From: Chrysomallon squamiferum
Lineage: Eukaryota > Mollusca > Gastropoda > Neomphalida > Peltospiridae
Reading direction: 5' to 3'
Length of the DNA stretch: 51,356 nucleotides
NCBI GenBank assembly: GCA_012295275.1
Contig: CM022674.1
Span: 15,662,444 to 15,713,799 of the forward strand
Below the pieces are notes generated by a model that searched no databases, had not been told where the DNA came from, and saw only the letters and a list, made by a program, of their open reading frames with translations. A program made the position numbers and the translations under genes. This document shows, one piece after another, positions 36,738 through 47,400 of this stretch (position 1 is the first letter of the stretch; each line of letters starts with the position of its first letter).

Positions 36738-37424
36738 GTAAGTCTCACAGTCATATTTGGTGACATAGCAGAGTTCTCGTTCTTGACGAAACGAATCGCG
36801 TAAGTAACATGAACATTATCAAATAGTAATGATGAACCAAAAATAATAACACAGTAATAAGAAAAATTATGATTAATGAAACAAATTAACTTATAAATCG
36901 GGTAAATTATATTATATTTGTCTTTAAATCTTTAATAATATCAAAACTGAGTTTAGGAAAAATAATTCACAACTTGGATAGTTTTTCCTTTTTATATTTT
37001 TCATAACTTTCTTGTTCGTCATTTGGTGTTTTAAATTGTGTAGTACTACATCAAATGGGACATGTGGGCTCCATTTCAATAAAATATGTAATTAATTAAT
37101 TCTGGCCGAACACATATGATTTATATTTAAATATGTACAAGTGAATGTTGTGTATATTAAGTACTGACAAGTAATATAAAGTAGTTTCAGTTATTTCCAT
37201 TTATTTATCCGTATTTTTATCTGTATTATTATTACTTTTCTGAAGCCTTGTTTAAAATATTAATACTCTGTGTTAAAAATTCATTGACTATCTTCACAAT
37301 ATCAATACTAATCATGAAAAGCTCCAGGTCTGGCTGACAGGCTAGGTCAAAATTAAATGTAAATGAGGCAGTATTGATTTTTCATTTTATTATTATTATT
37401 ATTAACAAAACAATCTCTGTCGTA

Positions 37425-37480
<56 letters not shown>

Positions 37481-37490
37481 CATTATTCAG

Positions 37491-37592
37491 CATGTTCGTC
37501 TGGCGAAGCTGTTTCAAAGTCTGGTAGAAAAAGATGATCGGTTTGAAATACTCGGAGAAGTTACATTGGGTCTCGTTTGTTTCCGACTTAAG
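37491..37592 (+). CDS. Group II PLP decarboxylase, C-domain exon 2
   Basis: 102-nt phase-0 exon, acceptor CATTATTCAG preceded by a long TA run, donor CTTAAG|GTCAGG. It encodes [20 protein letters not shown] then [14 protein letters not shown]. The G-L-V-C-F-R-x-K strand is a family hallmark. Directly in phase with the exons on both sides. Confidence 0.85.
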
Positions 37593-37779
37593 GTCAGGAT
37601 TAAATTATAATTAATGTTCGCTAGAATGAGATATTTATTTATTTATGTTAACAAAAAAAAACAAAAAAAAAACAACAAAAAGAACATGAATAAAATAGTA
37701 AGGATAAAAAATAACAAATAAAATCATATACATTATTTAAAAGAATCTGCAATTACCCAAAAATTATTTCTTTTCCAAG

Positions 37780-38118
37780 GGGCCTAACTGTTTAACTCAG
37801 AAATTACTGCGCATGATCAATGAATTCCGGAAGCTACACATGGTACCAGCTTTAATCAACGAACACTTCGTCATTCGGTTCGCCATTTGCGCTGAAAGAG
37901 CCTGCGACAAAGATATCACCTATGCTTGGGATGTCATAGTAGAGATGACGTCAGAGATATTGTTACACCGTCGCGACAGCAACCGACAAGCTGAGAAGGA
38001 AGTTCTTGAAGAGAGTTTGAGTGATTCTGAAGACGAGGTTTTCCCTGAGTTCGATAATGAGATGATATTCGACAATCAGAGATGCAATCTACAAAGAGCA
38101 CGGCTGCGGAGAAATTAG
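37780..38118 (+). CDS. Group II PLP decarboxylase, last exon
   Basis: 339-nt phase-0 exon after TTTTCCAAG, with stop TAG at 38116. It starts GPNCLTQKLLRMINEFRKLH, then MVPALINEHFVIRFAICAER, the usual small-domain beta strand ending in R-F, and then AWDVIVEMTSEI. The tail after that (SLSDSEDEVFPEFDNEM and a basic end) is longer and more acidic than the family minimum. Whether the substrate is histidine, tyrosine or DOPA cannot be told from this domain. AATAAA follows at 38315. Confidence 0.85.
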   Translation, partial: GPNCLTQKLLRMINEFRKLHMVPALINEHFVIRFAICAERACDKDITYAWDVIVEMTSEILLHRRDSNRQAEKEVLEESLSDSEDEVFPEFDNEMIFDNQRCNLQRARLRRN

Positions 38119-38314
38119 TTTTTGAAGATGGTCTCCGATCCCAAATCGTATCACCACCAGGTGTTCAAATCTCTCGATATTGATAACATTAGGATCAGAA
38201 GTCAGTCATTAGGTGAGAGTGATCCAATATGTGCGCAAAGTGTAGACTATATTTTTGGGACTCCTTTGTAATAACGGTTGCTGTTCGGTAGACGTAGAAT
38301 GTATTTAGTATTGA

Positions 38315-38320
38315 AATAAA
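38315..38320 (+). terminator. Polyadenylation signal AATAAA
   Basis: About 200 nt after the decarboxylase stop codon, in the expected position for the end of that transcript. Confidence 0.55.
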
Positions 38321-39680
38321 AGATGAAAACAGCAGATTTCAGATACGATTTTATTTTGTTTTACCGCCCGTACATTTTTTTTTCATTTCCCTTAATTTAT
38401 TCTATCTGTTTATTGCAATCTTTATTATTAAAAACAAGGAACTGTTTAATGACTTGCTCAAGAAAAAAAAAAAAAAAAAAAAATCCGACTACACAACAAC
38501 AAAGAAAAACAAAAAACAACAACATTTTTATCCATAAGTATTAACAACGTTTTAAGACACTGAAAATGACTAAACTGTTGATTAACAGAAAGAGTGTTCT
38601 ATGTTCACAGGACACCACATACAACAACCTTTTATAAACTCACTGATTAGTAATAATCCAGTGATCCAGAAAAACAAAGCTGAACCTTACCTCACTTGTT
38701 TGATTCATTAATTAAAATATTATTTTCTATAATTAATTATTTGAACATAGTTAATTAATAATTACATATTCTGTTACAAGTGACCACACAACATTTGCCA
38801 CAGTTTCTTTTTGAAAGCAAACTTTGGGGTTCACTGATTCTATGAGGATAAGGACAGGAGGGATAGATGTCCAAGTGTTAATAATAACAACAGATTTACA
38901 TAAGATTAAACAATGGGGGTAATACTAGAATCTAATGATTAGATGTTTCAGGGTCTGTGTTGTGGTGTTTAGACTTGAAACTGCTCATAATAATTTAGAC
39001 ATAGACCACATTTAAACAATGAAATGTGGACAGTTTCAAACATTATTATTTTGCATTTCTGAAATGAATAAACTAAAGGTGTAAAGTGTGTGTATTTTCA
39101 TTGAATTGAGTCAGTACACTTTTCCAGTTACAGTATCTTGTTGTTTATGCTTGTTTTAAAGAAATAAATTGGTGAAATGATAAAAGTGTTTGTAATCAAT
39201 TTTTTTATGATATATCTGAAATGGAAAAACATTTCTTAGTTAACATTGTATATATTTTCCAATTAGTATTTGTTGGATATGGAAATTACACAAGACTCGA
39301 ATATTAAATATGAGGAAATAGTTAAATTGTGGGATAATAAACTATTGTTATCAAAAATTATGAACAGTCCTGTCTCCTACACGATAAGTGTTTGAGAGAA
39401 AAAGAAAGAGGGTCCTCAATTATCAATAACTCTGTGTGTCTGTTTTTGTGTGTGTGTGTACACACACGCATATGCCATGACGAAGAAGATAATGTAAAGG
39501 GTACTATAAGAAATGACTTAGGGTTTTTCATACCATGTATCAGGATATCTGACATCTATTATATAATTCTATATGATAAGTACATTCGGGTGAGATCATA
39601 ATCCCTGTAATATAATTTTTTGGTATATCCTAATTACCCATGCACCACTGAAATGTAAACCTTAATATATCTACGTAAAC
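38321..39680. other. Intergenic, no gene seen
   Basis: AT-rich DNA with a poly(A) run at about 38463-38483. No coding sequence recognised on either strand. Confidence 0.45.
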
Positions 39681-40095
39681 GATCTACGTAATGTCATCAC
39701 TTATGTATACCACAGACCTACACACCCCTGTAATGCAATTTTTTGTGTATAATACTGACCCATACACCTGTGTTATGTAATTCTTTGTGTACAATACTGA
39801 CTCATACACCTGTGTAATGTAATTTTTTGTGTATAATACTGACCCATACACCTGTGTAATGCAATTTTGTGTGTATAATACTGACCCATACACCTGTGTA
39901 ATGTAAGTTTTTGTGTCTACTACTGACCCATATACCAATGTATTGTAATCCTTTGTGTATCCTTCTGACTCATACACCTGTGTAATGTAATTATTTGTGT
40001 GTCCTACTGACCCATACACTTGCAATGCAATCCTTCTTCTATCCTACAGACCCATCTGTAGTTTATGCTATTGACCTATGCTGCCCTGTAATATA
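39681..40095. repeat. 42-bp minisatellite, about 8-9 copies
   Basis: The unit is GACCCATACACCTGTGTAAT, GTAATTTTTTGTGTATAATA, CT. On the minus strand it stays open as a 14-residue repeat (ITQVYGSVLYTKNY), but there is no splice or domain context, so coding is doubtful. Confidence 0.9.
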
Positions 40096-40499
40096 AACCC
40101 CAGTCGACAGTACAGCGAGTGGTTATCTCATCCTCTTGTGAGTATATAAATTGCAATGTCCACATAAAATGTGAAATAAAAAAAAAATGTTATTAATATA
40201 TTTTTGGTTGAACAAAAGCAAACGAACATTTCCCAAAACAACAACCAAAATAACCATCCCGACAGCAAGATCCTCTTAACTCTATTATAGATCTGCAGGC
40301 AAAGCAGTGAACTGGGGCCACTAGCTACACATTGTCCACTTGTTCCCATTAAAATTAGTACTAATATTATTATTATCGTTAACAAAACATATGCTAAATA
40401 TGCATTTTACAGTAATAAATATTGATAGATATAAAGGTATTTGAAGCACACATCACATTGATGTGAAAGCTGTATATGTAGAAGTTGAACTTGGTGAAA

Positions 40500-40850
40500 T
40501 ATTTACTATAGAAGTAGGACTGCGAAATATTAGTGGAATGTTGGAAGGATGTTCTGTAGAAGTAGAACTGTGAAAGAATGGTAAAGTGTTGGAAGCATCT
40601 GCTGTAGAAGCAGAACTGTGAAAGAGTGGTAAAGTGTTGGAAGCATCTGCTGTAGAAGTAGAACTGTGAAAGAATGGTAAAGTGTTGGAAGCATCTGCTG
40701 TAGAAGTAGAACTGTGAAAGAGTGGTAAAGTGTTAGAAACATCTGCTGTAGAAGTAGAACTCTAAAAGAGTCGTAAAGTGTTGGAAGGATTTGCTGCAGA
40801 AGTCGAACTGTGAAAGAGTGGTAAAGTGTTGGAAGTAACTGCTGTGAATG
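40500..40850. repeat. 48-bp minisatellite, about 6-7 copies
   Basis: The unit is GTAGAACTGTGAAAGAGTGG, TAAAGTGTTGGAAGCATCTG, CTGTAGAA. On the minus strand one frame reads SNTLPLFHSSTSTADA per unit, a Ser/Thr-rich 16-residue repeat lying just 3' of the PARP stop codon. One unit has TAG in place of a His codon. Confidence 0.9.
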
Positions 40851-40931
40851 TGGAAGGAACGGTGGGAGGAATTGATTCCAATATAAATTGGGTACTTGAA
40901 CACTTCTGATCGGAATAGAGGCCTGAAAAGA

Positions 40932-41372
40932 CTATACTGAGGAAACTGATGAAGATAATTCTGGTGTACCCTTCACAGAATATCCAATTAGAAACATTGG
41001 GTAAATCTGGGAAGTGTCAAAGATTACAAAAACTGATGGATTATTTACATCATCGACACAGGAATCATAAAGAACATGTCCTTTCCTAGGAGGGGGCCGG
41101 CAGTAGGAACTTTCACCTTTTGCATACTGGCCTACAAGAACCTTTGAAATGAACATGAAGCAAAGTGAGCCTGAGGTGTACCAGTGACTGTATTTGGCAT
41201 CACGGGCGAAATAAGCTCCCTTTCCGTACTTTGTTCCACGTTCAGCCTGAAGTCGATGTTGTTGTGGCAGATTCCACGTATGACACTGATGTCACCACTA
41301 GTTCCATGAAAGAGAAATCTTTCATCAATATCTCCTTTTTCATCCCTGTTCATCAACATTACTTTTCTCATG
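40932..41372 (-). CDS. PARP12/ZC3HAV1-like, last exon: ADP-ribosyltransferase core (frameshifted)
   Basis: The acceptor has a strong T tract (TTTTTTTGCAG). The first part reads MRKVMLMNRDEKGDIDERF, LFHGTSGDISVIRG and NNIDFRLN. At about 41236 the homology moves to another frame: TKYGKGAYFARDAKYSHWY, then KVLVGQYAKGESSY, RPPPR and DSCVDDVNNPSVFVIFDT, with stop TAG at 40932. Domain order, the HGT histidine, the GAYFA tyrosine and the PPPR/DSCVD blocks place it with PARP12/ZC3HAV1. The third triad position is Val (PSVFVIF), as in mono-ADP-ribosylating or inactive members. Joining the halves needs one extra base, so either the gene is broken or the assembly lacks a base. Confidence 0.85.
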
Positions 41373-42612
41373 CTGCAAAAAAACAACAAAAAAAACTTAT
41401 ATTTTAGCCTCTTAAGATTCGTAATAATTAAAAAATATTATTGCTTACTGCTCAGCTAGATTTAATGTTTTGTTTTCGTTGCAATTTATTTTATAGTAAC
41501 TGAACTACAGTATGTGATTGCTTTTCTACGATACTAGTGGTCAAACATATTTTTTGCATATCGCTGTTACAGTATAGTGATTAATTTTCATTCCGCAATC
41601 AATGGATGGTAAATATTTATTTCACAAAACTACTGATAAATTTTCTATCATCAATATTTGAATACCAATATATAAAGATATAGTTATTTTTTTTTTTTTT
41701 TTTTTACTAATTGATAAATCTTCTATTGCTATTTTGTTGTTTCTAAAACTACTGAAGCAAACGGAATATCTACTGTTTGCAATTGTAAATCAATCAGTTA
41801 TTTAATTAGTTCTAGAAAATATTAATTAAATTAGTGTTAAAATATACTAACTCTCGATCATTTATTTAATGAGTAAATGCGGATTAAATACCTATCCCTG
41901 ATTATCTATTTAACCAGAACAAACTGGTTAAATATCTGTCACTGATTACTTATTTAAGGAGAACATACTGTTTAAATATCGATCATTGATTATCTATTTA
42001 ATGAGTGTAAGCCGGTGATATATCTGTCACTGATTATTTACTTAGTAACTATATACTGAATAAATATATATGATTGATTATTTATTTAATGGGAACATGC
42101 ATGTTGAATAATTGTATCTAATGCGGAACAAATGACCTAAAATAAATTATTTATTATTCCGAATTATAGCAATCTATACTTTGTTAATGTAAAAGTATTA
42201 CAATAAGATATTTTCCATAATAGGTGTGACATCGTGGCATGCATGAAGAATTGATAGCTGCATTTTATTTTATTTGTTTCTGCCAATGCTTGCATACAAA
42301 AATTAGAATACAAATGTACGCAAAAATGCAACTTTACTCATTTTCATGCTATATTTTGTTCTTAATTAAGACTACATGACAAAATACTACTACTACTACT
42401 AATACTACTACTACTACTGCTACTACTACTAATAATAATAATAATGTTAAGATCAACAATACCGAAAACAATAGCAATAACAAATAAATAAATAATTAAA
42501 TAGATAAGTATGCAGAATATATATAGGATGTGTTTGTTTGTTTGGGTTTTTTTGTGGGGTTTTATTTTGTATCACGTTAATGTACACAGTATCATAAAAT
42601 AGGCATTCCTAC
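41373..42612. other. PARP-like gene intron
   Basis: AT-rich, with several loosely repeated blocks between 41830 and 42080 (TAAATATCKRTCAYTGATTA followed by TTTATTTAAT), about five copies of 55-60 bp. No coding sequence seen. Confidence 0.5.
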
Positions 42613-42852
42613 CTACAGTATTTTTTCCACATTGGTAGATTTTGAATGCGAAATAAATATTTCAATATTACTTTCGATTTATTCATGGTAGAAAAAAACA
42701 ATTTCATCACAGTTTTCATCGCCTTATCTTTGGTCAAGTCATCAAAGTTTAGTTTCACCATTTCTACTGGCTGGTAACAGTCTAGAGGCCACCAGTTGTC
42801 TGGGAGAGTTGCAGAACATGCAGGCTTATTGGACAAAAGACATGGGTGGGAT
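42613..42852 (-). CDS. PARP12/ZC3HAV1-like, N-terminal part of the catalytic domain
   Basis: 240-nt exon, acceptor AAAATCCAG, donor TGTAG|GTAGGA. It encodes KPACSATLPDNWWPLDCYQP then ILKYLFRIQNLPMWKKYC. L-P-x-x-W and the I-x-R-I-Q-N-x-x-x-W-x-x-Y helix mark the start of a PARP catalytic domain. It joins in phase upstream (TT+A) and downstream (AG+C). No damage seen in this exon. Confidence 0.85.
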
Positions 42853-42893
42853 CTGGATTTTGTTAAATAATAAAAAATAAAAAAAATACTAAA

Positions 42894-43026
<133 letters not shown>

Positions 43027-43196
43027 AAAATGATACGGACAGCAAAAATAATGTTTTGTAGAAATAATGAAATAGGATAATGAGATATGGCATAAAGATA
43101 TTAAATATTTTAGAAAGAATCTAAAATCAGAGAACGTGAGGTACTAAATATTTTAATCCAAATTTTTTGTTATTATACACTATTTTTGCTACTTAC

Positions 43197-43390
43197 AATA
43201 TCTTTTGTGTCTGCACGTCATCAATGGAAACAAAAGCAGGTCTCCTCAGAAGTCGTCTTTGTTTTAATGTTTTCAGATTTGTTTGGGTCATCTAGCTAAA
43301 ATTTATTTCATACAAAAACTGGTTTGTTTCAAAACTATAAAATGGTTGCCCAGCCAAATACTTCAGTTCAAGCGTATACTGCAGACTTTC
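43197..43390 (-). CDS. PARP12/ZC3HAV1-like, second half of WWE 2, with internal TAG
   Basis: 194-nt exon, acceptor TTTATTATAG, donor ATATT|GTAAGT. It encodes ESLQYTLELKYLAGQPFYSF, ETNQFLYEINFS, then TAG at 43292-43294, then MTQTNLKTLKQRRLLRRPAF. This is the closing strand of a WWE domain followed by the conserved M-x-Q-x-N ... R-R-P linker. The TAG sits exactly between them, where an acidic or small residue is usual. The phase at both ends is right, so the exon is real and the stop is a single-codon lesion or a base error. Confidence 0.8.
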
Positions 43391-43852
43391 CTATAATAAA
43401 CAACAAATGCTATGTTTTTTTATGTTTATTTTATTTATTTATTTATTTTTTTATTTTTTATTTTTTTATTTTATTTTATAGCATGTGTAATGCGATATAT
43501 CATATGGGTCTGATATGTTTTATGTAATATCAGGTGATATGATGTGATGTGATATGCTATGATATGTATGTATGTAATAGATACAACAGTTCCTTTCTAT
43601 TTAATAACAATAGTATATAGGGAACACAATGTTCTAGGCATTAACATGAACATTTTTATTTGGTTTTCTTTAACTATGTTTTTGTAATGTTTGACTTTCC
43701 GCACACACAAAATTCTTCAAATATTACACATCTTTCAAACATAAAATGAAAAGGAGTCTTGTTTTTCTTTTTGATTCTTTATTTGGAGCAGTTTTAAATA
43801 GAAAAATAAAAAATAAAAAGTAGTTCTACAATGAAATAAAGTGAATATTCAC

Positions 43853-44062
43853 TGGTTCATAAGGCAGCCAATTTTCAAAACCTGCATCAAAATACCAACT
43901 CCACTGTGTCAGCTGTGTGAAGTTGTCTTCTTGTCCAGTGACATACGATGGTGTCGAAAGACGCTGAACTTTGACCTCGAGGTTTCTCGGTTGCAGGGAA
44001 AGAGAAGCGGTCATTGAGACAAAATCAACAACAATTGGAACGAACTTACTGGCCACTGAAGA
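43853..44062 (-). CDS. PARP12/ZC3HAV1-like, WWE 1 end and WWE 2 start
   Basis: 210-nt exon, acceptor ACTTTCTTCAG, donor GAACCA|GTGAAT. It encodes SSVASKFVPIVVDFVSMTAS, then VQRLSTPSYVTG and FTQLTQWSWYFDAGFENWLP. R-R/Q-L-S-T-P-S-x-V is the linker between the tandem WWE domains in ZC3HAV1/PARP12, and W-x-W-Y-x-x-x-x-x-x-W opens the second domain. By family, these domains bind poly(ADP-ribose). Phase 0 at both ends. Confidence 0.85.
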
Positions 44063-44490
44063 CTGAAGAAAGTGTACATGTAACTGTACTATTACTTTTT
44101 GTACCCCTACTAATAATTTACTAAGTGTGTGTCTCTGTGTGTTGGTAGGATTAACAGTCATAACATTCTTATATATTGATGTGCAATAGTAAGTATTAAA
44201 AGTAGTAGACGAATATTAATAAAACAAGAGTGCAAATCTCAGATAGGTTAATCAACTATTATTTTTCAAAGGATTTTTGATACGAACATTTTCATCATGA
44301 GAAGAGATTGTCGCACTGGTCAGAATAGGACCCAACGAGGACTGATCCAGTGGCCAATAACTTATCAAGGATGTACTTTGAAACAAAACAACAGCAAAGT
44401 AAGATTCAGATATGTGACTGTTATTAAAACTTATACTTTATTACATATAAATAAAATTCAAATTTTCACTTCTGGATTTTTCTTACTCAC

Positions 44491-47400
44491 CTCTATGTTT
44501 TCTGTATCTAACTTGAGATTACAAAAACACTGCTCGATTATCTCATTCTCCACCATGTCAAAGTTGACCCATTTGTCACAAATCTCCATCTGCCACTGGT
44601 AAGGTAGGTTTCTTTGTTTGTGTGTATTTGAATGTATTACACACTGACTCCATACACATTTCTCACAGAGCACACCTTCTATTTCATTCTTGTAATTCAT
44701 TATTTCAAGGCTGTCATTCACATCAAGTTGTCGCTGGTGTGAAACTTGTACCAGATCTGCTTTCATTTTGGCATTAAGTTGTTTCTGCTGTGACGGTTGA
44801 GGTGGGTCTGCTTTCACTTGTACATCAAGTTGTTTGTGCTGTGAAGCTTGTACTGGATATGTTTTCACGTTGATATCATGTTGTTTCTGCTGTGAAATTT
44901 GAGGTATATATATATCTACTTTCGCTTTCAGCTCAAGTTGTTTCTGTTTTATAGTTTGAGGTGGGTCTGCTTTTATTTGTACATCAAGTTGTTTGTGCTG
45001 TGAAATTTGAGGTATATCTGAAATTTGAGGTCTATCTGGATCTACTTTCGCTTTCAGTTCAAGTTGTTTTTGTTTTATAGTTTGAGGTGGATCTGCTTTC
45101 ACTTTTACATCAACTTGTTTCTGCTGCAAAAATTGTATAGGATCCGTTTTAATGTTCACGGAAAATCGTTTCTGCTGTGGAATTTGAGGTGTATCTGGAT
45201 TCAGTTTGACATCAACCTGTTTCTGTTGTGATCTTTTTGCTGGATCGGGTTTAATTTTCACATCAAGTCGTTTCTGCTGTGAAACTTGTATTGGATCTAC
45301 TTTCATTTTCAAACAAAATTGTTTGTGTTGGGAAACCTGTACTGGATCTACTTTCACTTTCATATTAATTTGTTTCTTCTGTGAAACTTGTACTGGATCT
45401 GCTTTCGCTTTCACATCAAGTTGTTTCTGCTGTGAAGCTTGTACTGGATCTGCTTTCGCTTTCACATCAAGTTGTGTCTGCTGTGAATCTTTTACTAGAT
45501 CTGCTTTTACTTTCCCATTAAGTTGTTTCTGCTGTGAAGCTTGTAATGGATCTGCTTTCGCTTTCCCATCAAGTTGTTTCTGCTGTAAAACTTGTTCTGG
45601 ATCTGCTTTTACTTTGACATCAAGTTGTTTCTGCTGTAAAACATGTACTGGATCTGGTTTTACTTTCGGATTAAGATGTTTGTGCTGTGAAGCTTGTACT
45701 GGATCTGCTTTTACTTTTACATCTTGTTGTTTCTGCTGAGAAACCTGTACTGGATCTGCTTCCACTTTCACACCAATTTGTCTCTGCTGCGAAATCTGTA
45801 CTGTGTCTGCTTTCATATTTACATCAAGTTGTTTGTTCTGTGAACTTTGAGGTGGATCTGATTTCACTTTCATTTCAAATTGTTTCTTCTTTGAAACTTG
45901 TACTGGATCTGCTTCCATTTTCGCATCAAGATGTGTCTGTTGTGAAACTTGTACTGGATCTGCTTTTACTTTTACATTATGTTGTTTCTGCTGTGAAGCT
46001 AGTAGTGGATCTGCTTTCACAATCACATCAAGTTGTTTCTGGTGCAACTCCTGTACTTGATCTGCATCTATTTTTAAATTAAGTTGATTCTGCTGTGAAG
46101 CGTGTACTGGATCTGCTTCCAGTTTCACATCGAGTTGTGTCTGCTGTGAAGCGTGCACTGGATTTGCCTGAACTTTCGCATCAAGTTGTGTCTGCTGCGA
46201 AGCTTGTACTGGATCTGCCTCGAATTTCGCATCAAGTTGTGTCTGCTGTGAAGCGTGTACTGGATCTGCCTGCACTTTCACATCAAGTTGTTTCTGCTGT
46301 GAAGCGTGTACTGGATCTGCCTCCACTTTTACATCAAGTTGTGTCTGCTGCGAAACTTGTACTGGATCTACTTTTAGTTTCACATTAAGTTGTTTCTGCT
46401 GTGAAACTTGTACTGGATCTGCTTTGACTTTTACACCTTGTTGTTTCTGCTGTGAAATCTGCACTGGTTCTGTTTCCACTTTCACATCGAGTTGTTTCTG
46501 CTGTGAAACTTGTACTGGATCTGCTTTGACTTTTACATCCTCTTGTTTCTGCTCTGAAACCTGTACTGGATCTGCTTCCACTTTCACATCAATTTGTCCC
46601 TTCTGCGAAATCTGTACTGGGTCTGCTTTGATTTTTACATCAAGTTGTTTGTTCTGTGAAATTTGAGGTGGATCTGATTTCACTTTCATTTCAAATTGTT
46701 TCTTCTTTGAAACTTGTAGTGGATCTGCTTCCATTTTCACATCAAATTGTTTCGGCTGTGGTATTTGACGTGGGTTTGCTTTTATTTTCACCTTAACTTG
46801 TTTCTGTTTTAAAATTTGAGGTGGATCTGCTTTCACTTTTAAATCAAGTTGTTTTTGCTTTGAAGCTTGTACTTCATATGCGTTTACTTTCACATCAAGT
46901 TGTTTCTGCTGTGAAGCTTGTACTGGGTCTTCTTTTACTTTGAAATATTGTTGTTTCTGCTCTGAAACCTGTGCTGGATTTGGTTTCACTTTCACATCAA
47001 CTTGTTTCTGCTGCGAAACCTGTAATGGGTCTGCTTCCACTTTCACATCAAGCTGTTTCTGCTGTGAAGATTCTACTTCATCTGCTTTTACTTTTACATC
47101 TTCTTGTTTCTGCTGTGAAACCTGTGCTGGATCTGGTTTCACTTTCACATCAATTTGTCTCTGCTGCGAAATCTGTACTGGGTCTGCTCTCATTTTTACA
47201 TCAAGTTGATTGTTCTGTGAAATTTCAGGTGGATCTGATTTCACATTCATTTCAAATTGTTTCTTCTTTGAAACTTGTACTAGATCTGCTTCCATTTTCA
47301 CATCAAATTGTGTCTGTTGTGAAACTTGTACTGGATCTGCTTTTACTTTTACATTATGTTGTTTCTGCTGTGAAGCTTGTAGTGGATTTTTGCTTTCACA

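Noticed and set aside
40128-40385. 85-codon minus-strand frame
   Set aside because: No domain, no splice context and no conserved neighbour. The GC-richer block near 40290 may be repeat debris.
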